Assembly: GCA_973895155.1 (NCBI GenBank)
Contig: OZ316899.1
Span: 13,888,001-13,952,000, forward strand
Reading direction: 5' to 3'
DNA: 64,000 bases
DNA from: Marsupella aquatica
Lineage: Eukaryota; Marchantiophyta
Position numbers and translations under genes: made by a program. This document shows, piece by piece, positions 58,340-64,000 of this stretch. The notes beneath the pieces are model-generated. The model made no database searches. It saw only the letters and a list, made by a program, of their open reading frames with translations, and was not told the DNA's origin. Numbering within the stretch: position 1 is the first letter of the stretch; each line of letters begins with the position of its first letter.

Positions 58340-58478
58340 TCACATCACATCTTTTGTCGGTTCAATATCGTTTTTCTCACCTTGACATCTTTTATCACCT
58401 TGGCAAGTTTTTCTCATCTAAGCATGTTTTAATCACCTCGACATCTTTTGTGCAACGCACGGGCATCAGGCTATATGA
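58340..58478 (+). mobile_element. Helitron-like 3' end with minisatellite
   Basis: ACATCTTTT/CTCACCTTG units lead to TTTTGTGCAACGCACGGGCA then TCAGGCTAT: a clean GTGC/GCAC hairpin close to a CTAT end. It could be the 3' end of the Helitron-like 5' portion at 46.3 kb, separated by later insertions. Confidence 0.45.
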
Positions 58479-58489
58479 AACCCTAAACA

Positions 58490-58640
58490 CAGATCTAAAT
58501 TGTTTTTTGAAACACAGGGCGTTCACATCCTGTGAAAGAACATGGTGGAAAATCACTCATTACAAAATATAGTATAGTACTCTTGTACACCTCGTTCATC
58601 GCAGTCGGATTGAGAGCAAGTTTAGGGTATGATGGAACCA
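58490..58640 (+). repeat. Third copy of the GGATCTAAAT...GAAACACAGGG repeat
   Basis: CAGATCTAAATTGTTTTTTG then AAACACAGGGCG and TCACATC, followed by CGGATTGAGAGCAAGTTTA, matches 43869-44160. Confidence 0.6.
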
Positions 58641-60351
58641 GATCGGGGTGTGGCCGGCCTGAGGGTCTAGGTGAAAGTGATATGATGCCATGATTATTAG
58701 AGCGCGGTGAGCGAGTGGCTGCTTTTGCCCGTGGACATAGACGCTCGGAAAATACAATAATGATTGGAAAATTCAACCGTGGCACATTTAGAATGGCTTT
58801 TGCCTCCTAATTTTGCTCAACTGTCAAGGGGAGGTTGTTGTTGTACTCTGTAATGTGAGCTAGTGCCATCTGTTCTTTTCTCTACAAGAATGTCATGTAG
58901 AAAAAAATGGCAAAAGCAATTCCACAAAAGCTGTAAGGCTTAGTGCTTGGTGGTTACCTTAGTCTGTTAATCTTGAAACCGGACCGGAAACTCACTTGCC
59001 CAACAGGGCTTGGTTAGGTGGAATGCGGCGGTCACACTGGCGGCCAATTGCAATTTGAGCACTACATTCTGCCGGACGGAAGAAAAGCAAACAGCCTTTG
59101 AAGTTTATGGTTTTGGGGTGTCGCATCAAACGGCGACCATCGTCGACGTTTAGGGTTTAGGGTGCATCAAAGTTTAGGAGAGACCCAAATTAATAATAGA
59201 AATAAGTAACATAGCGGGAGAGACCGAACAACCACCTGGATTGTGCAGCTATGTACGCGTTGTACGGGAAAAATACCTCGTTGTTTTCAAGGCTCCCTCC
59301 ATTCTCCCCAATTGGTACAGACACATTCACGGATTGCACGACATTAATTCCATCTTTTATCATTGCATCCAACACACATACATACATACATACATACATA
59401 CCATGAACAACCACTGCCTTCACCACTATTTCCCAATTGTGTGAGGGTGAGGAGGATTTGGCCAATTTGGTCACCATTTAGTAGCATGCAACTAGCAGTG
59501 CCCATCGCCGACGCTCTGCCTTTGCATGACCTCATTTGTCTTGCAGAATTGCATATGTAGGTGTAATAAACCCTCAATAAAAAATATTAAATGTAAGGTG
59601 CATTTAGGTCCTTACATACCTTATCTGGCCTTATTGTAGAGGAAACTTTGAGTATATTGGGTGCTTCACATATTACTCGTAGCTGCTCAAGTAGGTGTGC
59701 TGAAAGTTGGGAAACCAAATGAACTTAATTTTCCTCATAAATATTCTTTTATGTTTAGTTCCCGCGAGAAGGGTGTGAAGCAAGCAACAAAATGACTCAT
59801 CAACCAAGGAAACAACTGCCACTGGGGAAATGGCTTTAAGACTAGCCCAAATCTTTGTTTTTTTACAGAGCATTGCTCATGTTAATGAGATTGTTGTTGC
59901 GGAGCTAACAAAAATGAAACTTTGCGGAATCCTGCTTTCCAGAGAGGACATCTCTTGTTACACAAATATACTAGTTTTGACTAATTTTATTGCTACATAG
60001 CTACTTGGCAACTTTTGGGGGGAAAGACCCACTTATTTAATTTTAGTTTTGCCCTGGAGTGTGGGGATTCTTACTTTTGTTCTGCGGTTTTGGGTTTTAG
60101 TTCTCAGCTCAGTGGCGGCCAACTCCATACAAAGGAAATGATTTTAACACCCTGCGGAGAAGCAAATGTCTCCGGAGGGCTGTTTGAGTGAACCATGTCA
60201 TGCCGGGGTGAGTGGTTCAGAGTTCTTTTCAATGTCGGTGGACAATCAACCATGGAGTGCGTGGGTGGTTGTGATGTTTGTCCACTTTCGGCCATTGAGT
60301 GCCCTAAAATCCCGCCACCACTTGATAGAAAGTAAACGACCCAAAGATCGG
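58641..60351. other. Non-coding interval
   Basis: No supported gene. A telomere-like tract lies at 59148-59162 and an (ACAT)n microsatellite at 59375-59402. Confidence 0.5.
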
Positions 60352-60418
60352 CTCCCGTAATTTTTACGGGAGCTCCCGTACCATGTGGCTTACGGGAGGG
60401 CCATAATGAGTTATGGCC
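60352..60418. other. Three abutting perfect hairpins
   Basis: CTCCCGTA-N5-TACGGGAG (60352-60372), CTCCCGTA-N10-TACGGGAG (60373-60398) and GGCCATAA-N4-TTATGGCC (60399-60418) follow each other without a single spacer base. The first two share identical arms, so alternative pairing into one longer stem is possible. Confidence 0.9.
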
Positions 60419-62389
60419 TAGGTTTGAGACGCCCTAATGGGTTAGGGTTGTGATTACTATTGCAAGGAAAGTGGGCATTTAGGGTTTAGCAGACTGGATG
60501 CAAAACCGCAATGACTTTTTTTGACCCGTTTAGTATCGTGCCTGTAAGTGTTCAGGAGTTGCTCACTCGCTCTGAACGTCCATTTTGCCAAAAAAAATTG
60601 ACGACTTCCGGATTCTCTGTTACCTTGTGCGGACATTATCTTTGCCGCCTCACTCTAGCTGCACAAAAGCGTTGCGTTGATGCAGTCGCCATGTCTACTC
60701 CTCATAATCTGGTGTCTTGCTGTTGACTATGAGAATGAACTCCCAGGTTAAGTTGAGCAGCATCGTCGTGGTTCTTCGCCAATGACAGACATGAATTTTT
60801 TTATTTAGGCATGTGCCGTCCATACCTGGGGAAGGTTGGTTCAATTGCGTGTTGATTTGATTATGGGAGCTGACAACAGTCAATGGAGGGAGTACGTAAA
60901 GTACGTACGCAAGGCACGCGCACATCGCCAAGCAGCACCCGGCTGCCATTGGTTGAATGGAGCTTTCAAAGCTCCAGATCAGTACCGACCATGATTGGAG
61001 AGATTGATGCTGGTGTTGGACTGGTACTGGGTCACGGGGCTGAGAGACCGACCAAGTCTTTAGTGTTGTGTTGTGTTGTGTTGTGTTGTGTTTTATTTTA
61101 TTTTATTTTATTTTATTTTGTTGAGTTGTGTTGTGTTGTGTTGTCGACGGCGAATACATCCAGAGGCGGGACACTAGAATCGAAGAGATGATAGTACGCC
61201 CGGGTTTACGGTGTTGTTGCTAGTTTAGGGTAAGCCTGGAATAGGCCTGGATGGATAATCCTGGTTGCCGTCTAGAATTGCCGGTCAAACTCGTGCAAGA
61301 ACGTGGGTTCCACGCCCACACAACCAAGTCAATTTGTCCTTCCCAATTCCTTCGAAGAGTTAGTGGAGTCGGCGCTTAGTGTTCTCGCGCATGTGTCATC
61401 TCTTCAATTCCGGTCTTGTGCCTCTTCACCATGGGGTAGGCAAATGCGAATGTCATGTGTGTGACATGATGCTCGCAATGGTATGAAATAGGGAAGTGTA
61501 CCAAGCATGGCATTTTTGGGTTGGGGACGTCTCTTTGAGGGACTCATCCCAAACAATTTCACTCACAAGTGAGTAAAAAAATGTTGCAGTTGATTCAGGT
61601 TACAGGAGGTGGCCGAGATGAAGGCTGCAAAAGGAGAAATTTTGGACACCGTTATACAAGAATGGGAGGCCCGAGTTTGATGAAGGTGCTGATGCCTAAA
61701 CTTCCTCCCGGTGATGTTAATCAATTATTAGTCCATTCCAATGTTGGGGTTGTTATGTTGTGGTGTTTGTTTAGGCCTCCAGGTGCTTTTGGTCTGCGGC
61801 GGCGAGACGACATATGCCCTTCCCACTGATTTTTTCCGAGTCTTCTTTCTTGGTAGGCCGACCGTAAACCGCTCCAGCCCTCTCTGCCGTTCAGTTTGTT
61901 TTGGTTTGAGCGTGTCCTACCATGATAGCATCCCCAAAATCCCCCTCCGACCATCCTTGCTATCATCGGCGAATGATATGATACATAGCTTGGAAACAGC
62001 TCCAACTACATTGACATTGTGACTAGAATGTATCTCGTCCAATAGTTTCTTGTAAAGAAAACCCACTGTATTCTCTTCGCTCCCCTACATTCTGCCCTAA
62101 GAGCACTTAGTTCTTACCTATGTTTGTTCAACTGTCCGCAGACCAGAGTGTAACCAGAAGGAAATCCAAAAATTCTGTTTGCTTTAGGTGGCCCTTCAAA
62201 GTCGTCCCACTTTTCTATCTTAGCTAGCATCCGTTGTTCAATTTGGTCGGTTCTACCTGGCCGCAAGTTGAACACCTCTGACACTACCCGCTTGTCCAAT
62301 ATGAATTCTTGGCAGCAGATATAAGTGACTTTTCTGACTTGTTGTCTGCTCTTTCATCATTGGTTCTTGATCCTCCAGCAATTGGTAGT
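60419..62389. other. Non-coding interval
   Basis: No supported gene; ORFs of up to 102 codons lack recognisable features. It contains the compound microsatellite at 61063-61143. Confidence 0.5.
61063..61143 (+). repeat. Compound pentanucleotide microsatellite
   Basis: (GTGTT)n, then (TTTTA)n, then (GTGTT)n again: a symmetrical three-block array. Confidence 0.95.
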
Positions 62390-62614
62390 TTAGCGTGATG
62401 AAAAATGACCCATTTCTCCACAATTCCAGCATATTGCTTCCACTTTATTGGAATTGGATCTTGAAGGATTTCTTCTTAATAATTTCACTTCAAAGTTAAG
62501 TATATCAGGTTCTTCATTAAAGGTAGCCATAGGTTTGAATTTCTCTATCCAGGCTTTGACATCTTCTTTCTTTCCTTTGAATTTTTCACCCTTAATTTTG
62601 GATTGTTTTGCCAT
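62390..62614 (-). pseudogene. Ty3-type gag fragment with zinc knuckle
   Basis: On the minus strand, MAKQSKIKGEKFKGKKEDV, AWIEKFKPMATFNEEPD and, after an apparent internal deletion, CWNCGEMGHFSSR then a stop. The last Cys of the CX2CX4HX4C knuckle is replaced by the stop codon. It is the start of a retrotransposon Gag, lying in the right order behind the primer site at 63.3 kb. Confidence 0.6.
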
Positions 62615-63327
62615 TGTTAGAACAAAGGCAATACAGTAAAATGTTCATGTGTAAAAGCCAGCTAAATCAACGGAAGAATTTATATTTCTCTCATATAGAT
62701 AGAGAGGTTAAGTGGGAGATACTGTCCCTCTTTTCATAAGTTGAACTTCAATCTGATTACACAATTCCTTGATGATTCATAATTGTTTACCATGTCCTTC
62801 CTCGGTGTCTGCACATGGATAAGTTGTGGATTCCACTCTGGGAAAAGACGGTGTCTCTTCGTGATGAAATACACAACTTAAATCTAATTTGTGTGAAAGG
62901 TCACTTTTGAAAGGTTATTGTAACCTGTCATTTTCTTTTGGCATGAATCTTGATTAGAGTCACATGACTTTGCGGATGGATTGCTAAATCAAATCTTGAA
63001 TACTCGATCTGGTTAATCAAGTCACATGTAATTCTCCTATAATTCAACACTCTCAACTTTCCTTTCAACTTGATGCCTCATGCATCATTTTGGAAATGTT
63101 ATCCATGAGAGATGTGTACGGCATCCCTTCATAATTTCACTTCCTTCAATTCTTCTTTGGCACCCTTTGCCGTTCTTCCTAGTATCAAAAGAGACTTGAA
63201 TTAGGAAGATAACTTCCTCACAAGAGGGGCCTCTCTTGCAATGGTTCCTCTTCCCCTGACTGATATACATTCTCTTCCGTCTGGCATTATCGTCCTTCTT
63301 TCTTCCAATCTCTTGGTCTCAGGTTGC

Positions 63328-63345
63328 TCCCCGGCAGCGGCGCCA
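63328..63345 (-). other. tRNA-Asp-type primer-binding site
   Basis: The minus strand reads TGGCGCCGCTGCCGGGGA, complementary to a plant tRNA-Asp 3' end, as used by many Ty3-type plant elements (established). Three bases separate it from the LTR end. Confidence 0.75.
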
Positions 63346-63348
63346 AAA

Positions 63349-64000
63349 TGTAGAGTAGGGTTTAAGGAAATACGAACTACTTTCCTCTTAAACAACCAGA
63401 ATTTGTTCCCGTTAAGAGCTTGTGAGACCTAAAAGATTGTATTAATATACTTTGAGATAGTTAAGCTAACCTATCTCAGATTTTAAGCCTTTACCGACAT
63501 GCTTAGGTCAGGTGGAAGGAGTTTTTAATACATCCTCAGGTATTGTGATGTTTGCATCATCAACAGTGCAATAATCAATTCTAAAACTATAACAAAACAA
63601 CCAAAAGCCGGAGGCGTAAAGAGAGGATTAGGCGAGCCTTAAATGTCTCATCTCCTCTCGTCACTTAGCAATCTATGACTAAGTTAGGCACGATTAAGAG
63701 TCAATAGAGAGTCTGACTAAATTAGGCTGATGCCTAAAGCTAATCCTTAAAGCCAACCATCTAAGAATTTGTAAAAGATGTATATAAGATAGCCCGTATT
63801 AACTTTCTGACCTATGTCAACGCAAAGGTGGTACTGATTACTCCGAACTAACTTATTCTTCTATTCAATCCTTCAGATTGCTCTTTTAGGACTACGCAAT
63901 TTGTGAGTTCTCGTATGGTGCTTCTTCCACTAATACTTAATAAGCCATAAGTATTCCATAGTCAACATGAATCTTTAGACCTTTGCATGATCTCAGGCAT
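63349..64000 (-). repeat. 5' LTR of Ty3-type element, cut by window edge
   Basis: The minus-strand end is ...ACCCTACTCTACA, terminating in CA immediately before the primer site. The other LTR and the TG end lie outside the window or are deleted, so its length is unknown. Confidence 0.5.

Noticed and set aside
61569-61829. 86-aa ORF near 61.6 kb
   Set aside because: A short frame without motif, with open frames on the opposite strand of equal length; not distinguishable from chance.
1-64000. CRISPR arrays, operons, bacterial promoters
   Set aside because: Introns, retrotransposons and telomeric units show this is eukaryotic nuclear DNA. The tandem repeats seen are minisatellites without regular unique spacers.

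Overview
This is a eukaryotic nuclear window. Plant-type telomeric units (TTTAGGG/CCCTAAA) recur in many short interstitial tracts, genes carry GT-AG introns that join reading frames exactly, and almost all coding capacity belongs to transposable elements of plant style (Ty1/copia, a Ty3-type remnant with a tRNA-Asp-like primer site, Helitron-like ends, a Mutator-like insertion). I infer a repeat-rich streptophyte (a charophyte alga or seedless plant); the species cannot be proved from the sequence. No rRNA gene, intact tRNA gene or clearly functional host gene is visible, and nearly every long reading frame is interrupted.

Layout. 0-4.1 kb: a decayed spliced gene whose 3' half looks like a circularly permuted amino-DNA methyltransferase that has lost its catalytic motif, surrounded by short palindromic AGCGCC/GGCGCT motifs. 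4.8-7.0 kb (minus): a spliced gene that joins an unrecognised 'ERLEFQ' domain to a telobox Myb domain (VDLKDKWRN). 8.0-9.4 kb: a 1,376-bp Mutator-like non-autonomous element with a 9-bp target duplication. 9.4-14.9 kb: non-coding, repeats. 15.0-22.7 kb: a young reverse-transcriptase element, related to Penelope-like RTs, with two ORFs and two 1,177-bp direct repeats that differ at only two sites noticed. It is followed at 22.7-26.4 kb by a divergent, truncated relative. Both carry the same covarying RNA fold. 27.5-32.6 kb: a broken fungal-type gene with C2H2 fingers, a tyrosine-recombinase-like domain and a RecQ helicase. 33.4-35.7 kb (minus) and 48.0-52.0 kb (plus): two more members of the ERLEFQ family, with coiled-coil C termini; the second sits inside a 4,025-bp segment bounded by GATTG duplications. 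36-47 kb and 58.3 kb: Helitron-like ends with minisatellites and telomere-like tracts. 52.0-58.2 kb: a copia element with 151-bp LTRs that differ at one site but with dead enzymes. 60.35 kb: three abutting perfect hairpins. 62.4-64.0 kb (minus): a Ty3-type gag remnant, primer site and LTR edge.

The genes do not form a pathway. The window is a graveyard and nursery of mobile elements. Four parts deserve most attention: the RT element family with its conserved RNA fold, the telobox-fused ERLEFQ protein, the finger/recombinase/RecQ gene, and the orphan ERLEFQ family.
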